Counted from the first letter of the stretch, positions 17,028-25,853 are shown. The stretch: DNA of 64,000 nt from Natronococcus occultus SP4 (GCF_000328685.1 NC_019974.1:2843001-2907000), one strand, 5' to 3'. The notes: generated by a model not told the origin, from the sequence alone. Made by a program: numbers and translations.

Positions 17028-17465
17028 TCATCGCTCGGCGTCGGCCGTCGAGTCGGCGTCGGGGTCGGGGTCGTCGATCGGGTTCGTACACCAGTGACAG
17101 AAGTCCAGCTCGGGATCGTGTTCCTTCCCGCAGTGGGGACAGGACGGCGCGGCGTCCTCGTCGTCGCCAACGGCCGGCTGGTGGGCGGTGGCGGGCTGGC
17201 GGGCGATCAGGTACGCGTCGAGGACGCTGATCGCGACGACCAGGTACATCGGCCAGACGGCGAGGATCGCGTCGGTGTTGACGCTCCCGCCGGCGAGGGA
17301 CTCGAAGGCCGCCTGATCGACGAGGAAAACCGTGACGAGGATCGAGACGGCGAGCCAGCCGACGGCACGGCGCAACCGTCGGAGATAGAGGTGGCCCAGC
17401 CCGGTAATGAGTGCTGCCAGAAGCGCTGCAAGCCACGGTCGTTTCTGCGACGTCGACTGGGACAT
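17028..17465 (-). CDS. Small membrane protein with C-terminal zinc ribbon
   Basis: 145 residues. The N-terminal half has about three hydrophobic helices, starting with the segment ITGLGHLYLRRLRRAVGW, a G-x-G-H-x-Y motif seen in small haloarchaeal membrane proteins. The C-terminus has a four-cysteine ribbon, CPHCG...FCHWC, and an acidic tail. It is probably inserted with the ribbon in the cytoplasm. It is distantly similar in its first 60 residues to the protein at 35448-35783. Function unknown. Confidence 0.8.
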   Translation of the reverse strand: MSQSTSQKRPWLAALLAALITGLGHLYLRRLRRAVGWLAVSILVTVFLVDQAAFESLAGGSVNTDAILAVWPMYLVVAISVLDAYLIARQPATAHQPAVGDDEDAAPSCPHCGKEHDPELDFCHWCTNPIDDPDPDADSTADAER

Positions 17466-17747
17466 ATCCTGACTAGACGGTCAGTAAGGATAAGTGCTCT
17501 CCCTTCGGTTCGAGAGGTCGGACCGAGGACGCAGGTCGAACACGCCACTGGTTCCGATCGAGCGTCGCCAAGAGCGGCGCTGTCCGTTGATCTCGCCTGG
17601 GCTCCCGAAATCCTGCTCTCGGCAGCGACCTACTCACTACCCATCTCCGGCGAAATTCGCTCTCCGTACATGATTTAAATTCGGCCCCTGCAGGAAAGCG
17701 TCGCTCCTACTCGCGGTTCTTAGTGAGACCGGTGGCGACGGACGGCC

Positions 17748-18233
17748 ATGGAACGACCATCGACCCGACGACGGTACCTGACAGTGCTCGGCAGCGGTCT
17801 GGCGATCGGTCTGGCCGGCTGTGCCGACGACGATGACGAAGCGGAAGACGACGCGGCCGAGGACGACGCCGACGCGAACGATGGAGCCGCTGACGACGGC
17901 GACGACGAGGACGGCGACGTTGAATCTGACGAGGGTGCCGAAACGGAGTACGACGACGACGAGGACGTCACCCTGTCGGGCGACGAGGAGGAAGAGGACG
18001 ATATCTCGACCAGCGGGGACGTCACTCTCGAGGGCGACGCGGAGGTCGAAGGCGACGTCGAGTCGGGCGGTGACGTGACGATGAGCGAGGACGCCGAGGT
18101 CGACGGCGACGTGACCGCGGAAGGCGAGATCACGCTGAGCGACGACGCCAGCATCGACGGCGACGCGACCGGGGCGGCCGTCGAGCTCAGCGAGGACGCC
18201 GAGGTCGACGGCGAGATCGAGGAGACCGACTGA
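17748..18233 (+). CDS. Tat lipoprotein with bactofilin-like repeats
   Basis: 161 residues. The signal has STRRRYLTVLG and the lipobox GLAGC. An extremely acidic region runs to about residue 87. After it lie four 18-residue repeats (88-105, 106-123, 124-141, 142-158) of the form G-D-V-T-L-S-E-D-A-E-V-D-G-D-V-T, with alternating small, acidic and aliphatic residues. This periodicity is characteristic of bactofilin/polymer-forming beta-helix domains, in which each repeat is one coil. Bactofilins are normally cytoplasmic or membrane-associated polymers, so a lipid-anchored extracellular version is noteworthy. Only four coils are present, fewer than in usual bactofilins. Confidence 0.8.
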   Translation: MERPSTRRRYLTVLGSGLAIGLAGCADDDDEAEDDAAEDDADANDGAADDGDDEDGDVESDEGAETEYDDDEDVTLSGDEEEEDDISTSGDVTLEGDAEVEGDVESGGDVTMSEDAEVDGDVTAEGEITLSDDASIDGDATGAAVELSEDAEVDGEIEETD

Positions 18234-18352
18234 CGAGCTCCGGGCGCGAGGACGGCGCCGTCCTCGCGGTCCAGCCGAAGACACGCGAGCGGAGGCGTCC
18301 GAGGGTTCTGGAGGGGCCCGTTGGTGAGAGTGCTCGACGCTGCAGCGGGTCG

Positions 18353-18826
18353 TCAGTCCGCCGTTTCGTCGAGACGGAACGTCTCACGGACCGGTTCCGG
18401 AAGGGGAGGTCGGGGGGCCGCTTCGTGTCGCTCGATCCGCTCCGGCGTGCGCGTTCGCTGATGGACGGCTCGCGCCATCGGGACCCCCTTCAGGTAGTTG
18501 AAATCGCCGAGGACGTCGGCCCCGAACTCGGTGAACCCGTAGAATTTCCACGGCAGGCCGCGCCGCTCCCCGTTCGGGGGGTACTCGTAGACTGCGAGGA
18601 CATCCGCGTCGACGAGCACGTCGAGTTGCTCCTCGACGGTCTTTTTCGACTTGCTTGGAACGAAGTGGTTGATCTCGTCGGCTGACGCGAGGAGTTTCGG
18701 GTGTCCGAGGAGCGCCTGGACGATGCTGTGGCGGGTTTCCTGAGACAGCAGCTCCATCAGCTCACGCTGTCGCTCGAGGGGGTTTTCATCGGTATCGGAT
18801 TTGGAACTCGGGGAGATATCGGCCAT
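18353..18826 (-). CDS. Winged-helix transcriptional regulator, divergent from the gene at 18928
   Basis: 157 residues. A winged helix spans about residues 18-105: RQRELMELLSQETRHSIVQA, a recognition helix around KSKKTVEEQLDVLVDADVL, and a wing RRGLPWKFYGFTEFG. The C-terminal 45 residues are basic then Pro-rich. It belongs to the ArsR-like group of haloarchaeal regulators. A TATA-like ATACTTATCTAT about 28 bases upstream indicates a leaderless message. It shares the 101-base intergenic region with the divergent gene at 18928, where three copies of (A/G)GTATGG surround the other gene's TATA region, so it most likely controls that gene and itself. Confidence 0.8.
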   Translation of the reverse strand: MADISPSSKSDTDENPLERQRELMELLSQETRHSIVQALLGHPKLLASADEINHFVPSKSKKTVEEQLDVLVDADVLAVYEYPPNGERRGLPWKFYGFTEFGADVLGDFNYLKGVPMARAVHQRTRTPERIERHEAAPRPPLPEPVRETFRLDETAD

Positions 18827-18890
18827 TGTTATCCGAGTTTACGGGAGCGGGATAGATAAGTATACGGGCTCGACCTCTTTACGTTAGACC

Positions 18891-18931
18891 AGTATGGTTA
18901 TTTGGCTATATTCCCATACTAGTTGGTATGG
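18891..18931 (+). promoter_or_regulatory. Three-site operator-like array around the promoter of the 18928 gene
   Basis: AGTATGG at 18891-18897 and its exact complement CCATACT at 18914-18920 form an inverted repeat that encloses TTATTTGGCTATATT, the likely TATA region. A third half-site, GGTATGG, lies at 18925-18931 and covers the start codon. The sites are about 23 and 11 bases apart, matching helical spacing. Binding here would block transcription, so this is a plausible repressor operator. Confidence 0.55.
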
Positions 18932-19674
18932 ATCGTATTCCGGAGGAGACCAACGAACTGACGAATTTCATTCTGAATGACGTTCTTTACGGCCTCGAGC
19001 TTGACCCGAAGGATAGTGAACAGCTCCTCTCGTACATGCGGGAGCGACACGAACACCTGTTCGGTCCACACTCGACGTATTTCGTGTTGGGGAGTTACGA
19101 ATCGCCGTTCAAGTATCGCCTCGATGCAGCGCTTAATGTATTGAATTACCGCCATGATGCGTACGCGTATCTGCTCGCTACACAGCCCGAACTCGACGTA
19201 TCGGACGCCGTTCCTGCTCTCAAAGTGAAATTCTTTCTTCATGCCCTCTACGCGGATTCGATTCCGCTGATTCTCGAACACGACACTGGTGGGGCAGTCG
19301 CCGAGTTCGGACGCGTCGAGCGCCCGGCGCTGCTCGACCGCACGTTTCTCTTCCCTCGAGCGCGGGATGAACACTACGGCGACGACTCCCTGCTTACGAC
19401 GCGAGACGCAGTACGTGCCCGGGCCGTCGAGCTGGCGTACCATGCTGACGATCTTTCGGCAGCGCTCGAGACGCTCGCCGAACGGGCTCGCGAAAACGGA
19501 CTGGAACTCTCGGCCGAGGACCTCGACTCGTATCTCGAATCCGAACTCGGCGGTCGCACGCCGTCGTACAGCGGCGTGATCACCGATTCGCTTCGGCACC
19601 TCGAATCCCTGAACCGGTGCTTTTCGTGGACGACAAGGGAGGAACTCGAAGCACAGCTGTCTCACGTTCCGTGA
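18928..19674 (+). CDS. Uncharacterised protein with a nucleoside-deoxyribosyltransferase/TIR-like N-terminal pattern
   Basis: 248 residues, no signal or membrane segment. I do not recognise the family with certainty. Residues about 45-155 look like a Rossmann-type domain. A first strand TYFVLGSYE is followed by a basic Arg-Leu segment, then a strand YAYLLAT. The sequence SIPLILEHDTGGAVAEFGR resembles the D-x-G-x-x-x-E-x-G signature by which nucleoside 2-deoxyribosyltransferases and some TIR/NADase relatives hold their catalytic Glu. The C-terminal 90 residues are helical and acidic. The tight divergent arrangement with a winged-helix regulator and operator-like repeats suggests regulated, possibly toxic or defensive, activity; this is inference. 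Confidence 0.6.
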   Translation: MDRIPEETNELTNFILNDVLYGLELDPKDSEQLLSYMRERHEHLFGPHSTYFVLGSYESPFKYRLDAALNVLNYRHDAYAYLLATQPELDVSDAVPALKVKFFLHALYADSIPLILEHDTGGAVAEFGRVERPALLDRTFLFPRARDEHYGDDSLLTTRDAVRARAVELAYHADDLSAALETLAERARENGLELSAEDLDSYLESELGGRTPSYSGVITDSLRHLESLNRCFSWTTREELEAQLSHVP

Positions 19675-19763
19675 TCGGTGTCAAGCCGCGACGTCTCCAA
19701 CTACTCGGCAATCTGGCCCCGCCGATCAACCGACGAAACCGCCTGAGGACGCGGTCGCTGCCG

Positions 19764-22637
19764 TTAGCGCAGCTCGCCCCAGGTGCCGACGAGTTCGTCC
19801 TCGACGAAGCGCCGCTGCTCGAAGCCGAGGGCGTTACACATCATCGTGTGGCCCATAAAGGACAGCGCGTGGTCGGCCATCCCGAACGGGTGGAGATACT
19901 CCTGGTAGGCCGGCGGGAGCGCCGAGCCGATGAGGTTGATCTCGGCGTCGCCCGCCGACAGCGAGCCGGCGGCGACGCCCGCCGCGTCGGTGCCGTCCAT
20001 CCGGCCCGCGACCTCGCCGCCCGCGGCCTCGAAGGCGTCGTCGTCGATCACGGTGATCGGCTGGTCTGGCTCGTTCGCCGAGTAACCGATCTGCGGGCTC
20101 TTCCAGATCTCCTGTTGGATCTCCCGGAGGTCGGTCAGCAGGTGGTGGTCGAAGTTCCGGTCCTCGAGGTTGGCGATCGTGATCGTCGTCGACGCGAGGT
20201 CGTCGGCGCTCAGGTCGGCTGCGTCGCCGACCTCGAGGACGTCGAGCAGGTACAGGCCCGTGTCGGTCAACACGAGATCGCCCCCGGCCTCGACGAACGC
20301 CTCGACGGCGTCGACGTAGTCGGGGTCGTCGATCCCGTCGTCGTGGGCGATCACGAGCTTGTCGTAGTGGCGCTTGCCGGAGTTGCCCTTGAGCAGGCGC
20401 CCGACGCCGACGTGGTGGACGCTGAGGCCTTCGATCGAGCCGTCCTCGAAGAACGGTTCGAGATCCTCGAAGAACTCCAGGGGGTTGGCTTCGTAGGGCT
20501 GCTGGCTGTAGCCGAGGACGACCTCGGGATCGGGATGGGCCTCGTCGCTGTCGACGACGACGATCTCGACGGCCAGTTCTCCCTCGCCGTCGTACTCGAG
20601 GGTCCACTCGCCCGCCTCGGGGGTGCTGAGGAAGAGACTCGAAGGGTCGGTCATACAGCAGTCGTCGGCGTCGTGCTCCGAGAGGTCGATCTCTCCCGCG
20701 GACTCCCCGTCGGGATCGAAGACGCGGACGACGCCGTCCTCGTCGCCGTGGACGAGGAAACAGACCGACACCGTCTGGGTGTTCTCGGCGACGTCGATGG
20801 ACTTGGGCTCGGCGCCGAGGCGGTCGGTGCGACACCGGACGCTGGTTCCGCCGTCGCCGGACGCGGAGCCGTCGGATCCGTGTTTGCCCTTGCCCGTCCC
20901 GGGACCGTGGTCGTCGGGCGTATGCGAGAGGTCGGCCGAGGAGCGGGTGAGCGAATCGGAGTGGACGTAGGCGACGTCCTGGCCGTCGGTGGCGACGGTC
21001 GCGTCGGTGTCCGCGGCACACATCTCGGCGAACTCGCGCATCGAGAGGTAGTAGGCCGTCTCGAGGTGGCGCTCGACGTAGGGTCGCCAGTGTGTGAAAT
21101 CGCGGAGCCCGAGCTCTGGCGCGACGGTGATCGCGCCGAGCCCGCCCTGTTCTTCCTCGATGCCGGCCCAGCCCAGCAGCCCGCCGGTGATGTTGTACCC
21201 CAGCGAGTCGTAGATCGAACCGTAGTCCTGCAGCGTCTCCGGGACGTAGTCGTCGATGTCGGCCGTATCCTGGCCGGCCCGGATCGTATCCTCGGCGATC
21301 GCCTCGGGCCCGCCCCAGTAGTCGTACATCGCGTCGTTGATCTGGCGGTTGACCTCGTCCAGATTGTGCGTACCGTCGTGTTCGTAGGTGGCGTTCGACT
21401 CGAGGTTGAGCACCATCGAGTCCGCCCACCCCATCATGTGGTAATCACAGAGGTACTCGACGTTCTCGTAGCTGCGGAGGTGTTCGACGGTCGCCAGCGA
21501 GTCGGGGACCATGTCCTCGTAGCCGACGTCGTAGCCGGGACGGGTTCCGGGGAGGTCGTCGGCGGGTTCGGCGGGCCAGAAGGCGGGATCGACCCACCCG
21601 ATCGTCGGATACTGGCGGTTCGTGTCCAGCCCCGTCGAGTTCCCGCGCTCGTGGCTGATCGAGGGCTCGTCCGCGCTCGCACCCACGTGGGGTTTCCGGA
21701 CGAGCCAGCCGTCGGGGTTGATGTACGCGAAGACGATCGCGATGTCGTCCAAAAGCGGGTTGAACTCCTCGGCCTCGCCCTTCGCCGCCTGCTCGAGGAT
21801 GCGGCTCCCGGCCTCGCGGCCCGCCTGCTCGTTGGCGTGGATCCCGACGATGAAGACGGCCTTTTCCTTCTCGGCGAACGCCTCGCGGTCCTGGACGTCG
21901 TTGGTAAGCTCCGCGACGTAGATCTCGCCGGGATCGGGGTCCTCGCCGGTAACGTGGTTCTCGTGGCCGGGGCCGTACCCGATCCGCTCGACGTTGACCA
22001 TGTCGGGGTACTCCGCCTCGAGGTGGTCGAGGGCCCGCCCGGCCTCGCCGTGGGAGACGAAGTCCCGGGCGCTCTCGACGGACGGGAACACGTCGTGTTC
22101 CTCGACGTACTCCGGATAGACGTCGTAGTCGCCGTAGGGCTCCTCGAGCTTCCAGAACGGGTTCGCGCCCGGCGAGAAGTCGACGCGTTCGATCCCATCA
22201 CCCTCGAGGGCGTCCTCGAGCTCCGCGGCGGTGAGCCTGGCGTGGGCGGCCGGGGTCGGCTCCTCGCGGTAGACGACCGTCGGCGCGCGGTCGTCCTCGT
22301 CGATATCCCAGTCGGGTTCGCCAAACTCGTCGTCGAAGGCCTCGAGGGACGATACGTCCGCGAACTCGAGGACGAGAGTCGCCTCGTACTCCTCCTCGGT
22401 CGCGTTGACGACGAACTCGGCGACGTCGGTCAGCGCGTCGTCGGTGACGTCGGCCGAAACGGTCGTCGGCAGCGCCAGCGCGGCTCCGGTTGCGGCCGCG
22501 ACGCTCAGAAAGGTTCGTCGGTCGACGCCGCCGCCGTCGAAGGCGTCGTCCTCGAGGTCGGCGGCCTCCGCGGCGGTGTAGCGGTCGGTCTCGGTCGTTG
22601 CTTCCGTCTCGTCGTGGCGTTGATCGTGTGTCGACAT
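19764..22637 (-). CDS. Tat-exported M14-family zinc carboxypeptidase, multidomain
   Basis: 957 residues. A twin-arginine signal (VDRRTFLSVAAATGAALALP) lies at about 39-57 after a hydrophilic leader. Residues about 190-560 are a zinc carboxypeptidase: the metal motif GIHANEQ has H267 and E270, a third ligand lies in CDYHMMGW, and the catalytic Glu is probably in VAPELGLRDF. The C-terminal 350 residues contain a beta-rich pre-peptidase-like segment and a GATase-like alpha/beta domain (GYSQQPYEANPLEFF onward). It should act outside the cell on peptides or peptide-linked polymers. M14 enzymes of this size are common in halophiles. Next to it, divergently, is a second M14-like hydrolase. Confidence 0.9.
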   Translation of the reverse strand: MSTHDQRHDETEATTETDRYTAAEAADLEDDAFDGGGVDRRTFLSVAAATGAALALPTTVSADVTDDALTDVAEFVVNATEEEYEATLVLEFADVSSLEAFDDEFGEPDWDIDEDDRAPTVVYREEPTPAAHARLTAAELEDALEGDGIERVDFSPGANPFWKLEEPYGDYDVYPEYVEEHDVFPSVESARDFVSHGEAGRALDHLEAEYPDMVNVERIGYGPGHENHVTGEDPDPGEIYVAELTNDVQDREAFAEKEKAVFIVGIHANEQAGREAGSRILEQAAKGEAEEFNPLLDDIAIVFAYINPDGWLVRKPHVGASADEPSISHERGNSTGLDTNRQYPTIGWVDPAFWPAEPADDLPGTRPGYDVGYEDMVPDSLATVEHLRSYENVEYLCDYHMMGWADSMVLNLESNATYEHDGTHNLDEVNRQINDAMYDYWGGPEAIAEDTIRAGQDTADIDDYVPETLQDYGSIYDSLGYNITGGLLGWAGIEEEQGGLGAITVAPELGLRDFTHWRPYVERHLETAYYLSMREFAEMCAADTDATVATDGQDVAYVHSDSLTRSSADLSHTPDDHGPGTGKGKHGSDGSASGDGGTSVRCRTDRLGAEPKSIDVAENTQTVSVCFLVHGDEDGVVRVFDPDGESAGEIDLSEHDADDCCMTDPSSLFLSTPEAGEWTLEYDGEGELAVEIVVVDSDEAHPDPEVVLGYSQQPYEANPLEFFEDLEPFFEDGSIEGLSVHHVGVGRLLKGNSGKRHYDKLVIAHDDGIDDPDYVDAVEAFVEAGGDLVLTDTGLYLLDVLEVGDAADLSADDLASTTITIANLEDRNFDHHLLTDLREIQQEIWKSPQIGYSANEPDQPITVIDDDAFEAAGGEVAGRMDGTDAAGVAAGSLSAGDAEINLIGSALPPAYQEYLHPFGMADHALSFMGHTMMCNALGFEQRRFVEDELVGTWGELR

Positions 22638-22935
22638 CGGTTGATGTATGCCCCCTCAGGACACGATTCAGTTGAACCACGTTTCGATTCAAAACATCGT
22701 CCGTACCCTGTGTCACTCACTGGTACACGAACATTTAACATTGAACACACTCACAGTAATCTGGACAAATCGGGTACGAACGCGGCGCACGACGGTTCGA
22801 TAGGGAAGGAAAACGGCCCGTTCGACCGTCCTCCGGCTCGGACGGGACGGGATCGGGTCGCGGTGAACAGGATTACTTTTAAATTTTAGATTAGCTAATT
22901 TTATATGTAGCGGATTTAATTATTTTGGCGTCACA
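22638..22935. other. Divergent promoter region between two exported metallo-hydrolases
   Basis: About 300 bases without a gene. The right side is very AT-rich (22875-22925) and contains TATA-like sequence for the plus-strand gene at 22936. No repeats or stable hairpins stand out. Confidence 0.5.
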
Positions 22936-23772
22936 ATGACTAATAGATCCTCAGGCGAGCGGGCGACGGCGGGCGGCGTCGTGTCCACACGGCGGTCCCT
23001 GCTGCTGGGAGCCGCGACGACGGTCCTCGGCGGCGGAGCCGTAGCGGGGTCGGCGACTGCCACGGAGCAGCCGTCGATCGAGGAGACGACGTGGACGCTG
23101 CGTTCGGGGACGAGATACGAGACGCCGGTGTACGTCCGCGAGGCAGCCGAGCCCGGCGAGACGGTCGTCGTCCTCGGCGGGGTCCACGGGAGCGAGCTCG
23201 CCGGTATCGAGGCCGCCCACAGCGTCCGCGAGTGGTCTTTCGAGCGCGGCACGGTCGTCGTCGTCCCCGAGGCCAACGCGCCCGCGGTCAGGGAGCAAAC
23301 CTACAGCGGTCCCGACGGCGACCTCAACCAGCAGTTCCCGCCGGAGGGAGAGCCGACGACGCCGATCGCCGACGCGATCTGGTCGCTGCTGGTCGAGCTG
23401 GAGCCGACGGCCGTGATCGACATGCACAGCTCGATGGGCATCTGGGGGTCCTCGCGGGGGCCGAGCGGGTTCGGCCAGGCGATCTTCCCCGGCGTGGCCG
23501 CGGACGCCCGATCGATCGCCGCCCGGGCGAACCGCTCGCTCAACGGACGCGAGATCCGACCCTCGGAGTACGGTTCGGCCTACGAGTTCACGCTGGGGAA
23601 CACGCTCGCGGGCGCCCATCCGCGGCTGATCCACAAGGTCGCGGTCGATCTGGAGTGTGCAGGCTACCTGACCGAGGTCACGCGCCACGACACGACCCTC
23701 GAGACCCGAACCGAGTGGTCCGAGGCGGTCGCGGCGACGCTGCTCGAGCGCCACGGGATCGACGTGGTTTGA
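22936..23772 (+). CDS. Tat-exported AstE/AspA-like M14 metallo-hydrolase, copy 1
   Basis: 278 residues. The signal is VSTRRSLLLGAATTVLGGG. The hydrolase domain has GVHGSELAG (His and Glu zinc ligands), NQQFP, and DMHSSMGIWG with the third His, the pattern of succinylglutamate desuccinylase/aspartoacylase-type proteins. These remove acyl or aminoacyl groups; an exported version probably acts on an extracellular acylated amino compound or peptide. A close paralogue lies at 54379-55218 in the glycan region. The gene is divergent from the large M14 carboxypeptidase at 19764. Confidence 0.88.
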   Translation: MTNRSSGERATAGGVVSTRRSLLLGAATTVLGGGAVAGSATATEQPSIEETTWTLRSGTRYETPVYVREAAEPGETVVVLGGVHGSELAGIEAAHSVREWSFERGTVVVVPEANAPAVREQTYSGPDGDLNQQFPPEGEPTTPIADAIWSLLVELEPTAVIDMHSSMGIWGSSRGPSGFGQAIFPGVAADARSIAARANRSLNGREIRPSEYGSAYEFTLGNTLAGAHPRLIHKVAVDLECAGYLTEVTRHDTTLETRTEWSEAVAATLLERHGIDVV

Positions 23773-23888
23773 GTGGTGCGACGGCGACCGGGATTCACCG
23801 CCGAACTCGTTAACTTTTAGATATATAACGATCCAGTAGATATTACCGAGTAATTTATCCGCGGCTGTTTCCTCTTCTATCCAAGAAA

Positions 23889-25037
23889 ATGCAAGGTAGA
23901 CAACTAACCGATATTCTGGTCGCGTTGCGCGACGGTCGTCGCCGCGCCCTCCACCGGCTCCTCCGGAACCGGACCGCACCGATCCCCATCGAGGAGGCAG
24001 CCGTCCACCTCGCGGCCCGCGGGGAGACCCGACTCGTGGACGTCACCGAGGCCGAGATGCGGTCGCTCCGCGTCTCGCTCGGAACGGCCCATGTGCCCGT
24101 CCTCGTAGCGGCGGGACTCGTCGACCGGGACCGCGAGGACGGAACCCTCGCGGCGTCGGACCACCCGGCGCTCCAGCACCCGAACCTCGAGCGGATCCTC
24201 GAGACGGAGACAGTCGACTGGGACCCGATCCTCGACGCGCTCGCCAGCGACCGCCGTCGCACCGCGCTGTCGGTTCTGGCCGACGCCGAGAGCGCGCTGT
24301 CGCGGGTCGCACTGGCCCGCGCGGTCGCCGACCGGGAGGCCGACGGCGAGCCGACGCCCGACGCCGTCGACGACTGCCGGATCGAGCTCCACCACGTTCA
24401 CCTCCCGAAGCTCGCGGCGGCCGGGCTGATCACCTCCGACCGCCGCGGCGACGCCGTCAGCTACCGCGGCCACCCAGCCCTCGAGGACGGACCGTGGTTC
24501 GACTTCGGAGCCGCCGAGAGCCGGGGGTTCCACCCTGTTGCCAACCCCTCCCAGGACATCCGCCGCATCGACGGTCGGGAGAACGTGATCGAGCGCTGCC
24601 GGGCGCTGTGTGCACACGCCGACGAGGAGCTGTTCCTGATGTACACCGACGAGGACCTCATCGAGGAGGCGTGTCTCCAGTATCTCCAGGACGCCGTCGA
24701 CCGCGGCGTCGAGGTCTACGTCGGCACCCGCACGCAGGCGATCCGGGATCGCGTCCGCGAGCACGTTCCCGCGGTCACGCTCTGGGAGCCCCAGCGCAAC
24801 TGGATGAACATGCCCCCCGAGCGCGAGACGGTCGGGCGACTCGTCTTCGCCGACCGGGAGGCGATCATGCTGGGCACGCTCAGCGAGCGCAACGAGCGCG
24901 GGATCCAGGACGAGACCGCGATCACCGGCGTCGGCGAGAACAACGCGCTGGTCATGCTGATCCGCGAGCTGCTCGGCTCGCGGCTGGATCATCTCGACGA
25001 ACAGAGCGAGGACTTCCTCGAGCAGATTCCGTTCTGA
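23889..25037 (+). CDS. Regulator with two DUF7344-like winged helices and an effector domain
   Basis: 382 residues. Two similar winged-helix units occupy about 10-100 and 115-205; each ends with the typical haloarchaeal motif (THVPVLVAAGLV-like and HHVHLPKLAAAGLI). Residues about 235-382 form an alpha/beta domain (ELFLMYTDEDLIEEACLQYL, VEVYVGTRTQAIRD, RLVFADREAIMLGTL) resembling TrmB/PLD-type sensor domains, although no HKD motif is present. It is likely a ligand-responsive DNA-binding protein. A single-domain relative of the DNA-binding part is at 31304-31669. It starts 116 bases after the AstE-like gene and has its own AT-rich promoter, so co-regulation is not certain. Confidence 0.78.
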   Translation: MQGRQLTDILVALRDGRRRALHRLLRNRTAPIPIEEAAVHLAARGETRLVDVTEAEMRSLRVSLGTAHVPVLVAAGLVDRDREDGTLAASDHPALQHPNLERILETETVDWDPILDALASDRRRTALSVLADAESALSRVALARAVADREADGEPTPDAVDDCRIELHHVHLPKLAAAGLITSDRRGDAVSYRGHPALEDGPWFDFGAAESRGFHPVANPSQDIRRIDGRENVIERCRALCAHADEELFLMYTDEDLIEEACLQYLQDAVDRGVEVYVGTRTQAIRDRVREHVPAVTLWEPQRNWMNMPPERETVGRLVFADREAIMLGTLSERNERGIQDETAITGVGENNALVMLIRELLGSRLDHLDEQSEDFLEQIPF

Positions 25038-25214
25038 TTCGCGGCGTCGTCGGTGGCCCAGGCTGCGTTGGAAGTTCCGTTCTGGGCCGCTCGCCGGGAC
25101 GTGCTCCCGGCGGGATCTCACCCCAGATCTGCCCCGTTCGAGTTTCCTGCGAACCGCGATCGCCGCGTTCTCCACCCCGAGTTTCGCTCCCGCTTCGGCG
25201 AAGGTCGTCGCGGA

Positions 25215-25610
25215 TCAGCCGTCCGCGTAGTAGTCCAACAGATCCTCGAGCAGCAGGTACTCGCCGCGTTCGGGCGGATAGTGGGCGTCGATGTGGTCCT
25301 CGGCGGCCTCGAGTTCGCCGCGGCGGGCGTGACGACGGATCGTCGTCGCCGAGCGGTAGAACGTGCTGCCGGCGTCGTCGTCGCGCTGGACGCCCGGATC
25401 GAGCCCGGGGCCTTCCGTCTGGTTGGTCACCGACTCGAGGAGGCGGTCGTACTTCACCATCTCCGGGTCGTACTCCTCGTCGAGCGCGTTCAACAGCACC
25501 TCGGTCGCAAAGCGGTAGAACTCCGATTTGTGTTCGAACTCGCCGTCCTCGACCAGGTCCTCGACCTCGTCGACGATCGACTCCGAGAACCGGATCGTCT
25601 CCTGGGTCAT
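25215..25610 (-). CDS. Ribbon-helix-helix (CopG-like) DNA-binding protein
   Basis: 131 residues. The first 45 form a ribbon-helix-helix: strand ETIRFSESIVDEVEDLV, then a helix around KSEFYRFATEVLLNALD. The remainder is charged and helical and probably mediates dimerisation or binds an effector (SATTIRRHARRGELEAAEDHI). It lies directly downstream of the 58-residue gene at 25677-25853 on the same strand, 66 bases away, so an operon is likely. The target is unknown. Confidence 0.8.
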   Translation of the reverse strand: MTQETIRFSESIVDEVEDLVEDGEFEHKSEFYRFATEVLLNALDEEYDPEMVKYDRLLESVTNQTEGPGLDPGVQRDDDAGSTFYRSATTIRRHARRGELEAAEDHIDAHYPPERGEYLLLEDLLDYYADG

Positions 25611-25676
25611 TGCCGAGGACGTTCGGAGCGAGCGAGCGTAACTCTACCGGTGGTCGGGATCGCTCCCGCAGGTGGC

Positions 25677-25853
25677 CTAGCGCAACGGTTCGTCCTCGTC
25701 GGCCCACTCGCGTTTGAGCCGCCGGAGCTCGGCGATCTCGGCCGCGTACCCCGGGAGGACGACGCCCCGCTCACACCACAGCCGCCAGGCGACCAACAGC
25801 TCCGGATCGTCCGCGTCCGCCAGCCGGTCGGGCAGGTCGGGGTCCGGATTCAT
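25677..25853 (-). CDS. 58-residue hypothetical protein upstream of the RHH gene
   Basis: The frame starts at the ATG at 25853 and ends with TAG at 25677. The product begins MNPDPDLPDRLADADDPELL and continues with VAWRLWCERGVVLPGYAAEI and a charged helical tail ending DEDEPLR. Codon use is haloarchaeal, with GC-rich third positions, and the protein is acidic with a Trp-rich core, so it looks like a real small protein. It could be an antitoxin-like or adaptor partner of the neighbouring RHH protein; I do not recognise the family. Confidence 0.65.
   Translation of the reverse strand: MNPDPDLPDRLADADDPELLVAWRLWCERGVVLPGYAAEIAELRRLKREWADEDEPLR

Noticed and set aside
19617-22889. 1090-codon plus-strand frame opposite the M14 carboxypeptidase
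   Set aside because: The minus-strand frame has the Tat signal, zinc motifs and full domain order; the plus frame is its antisense image.
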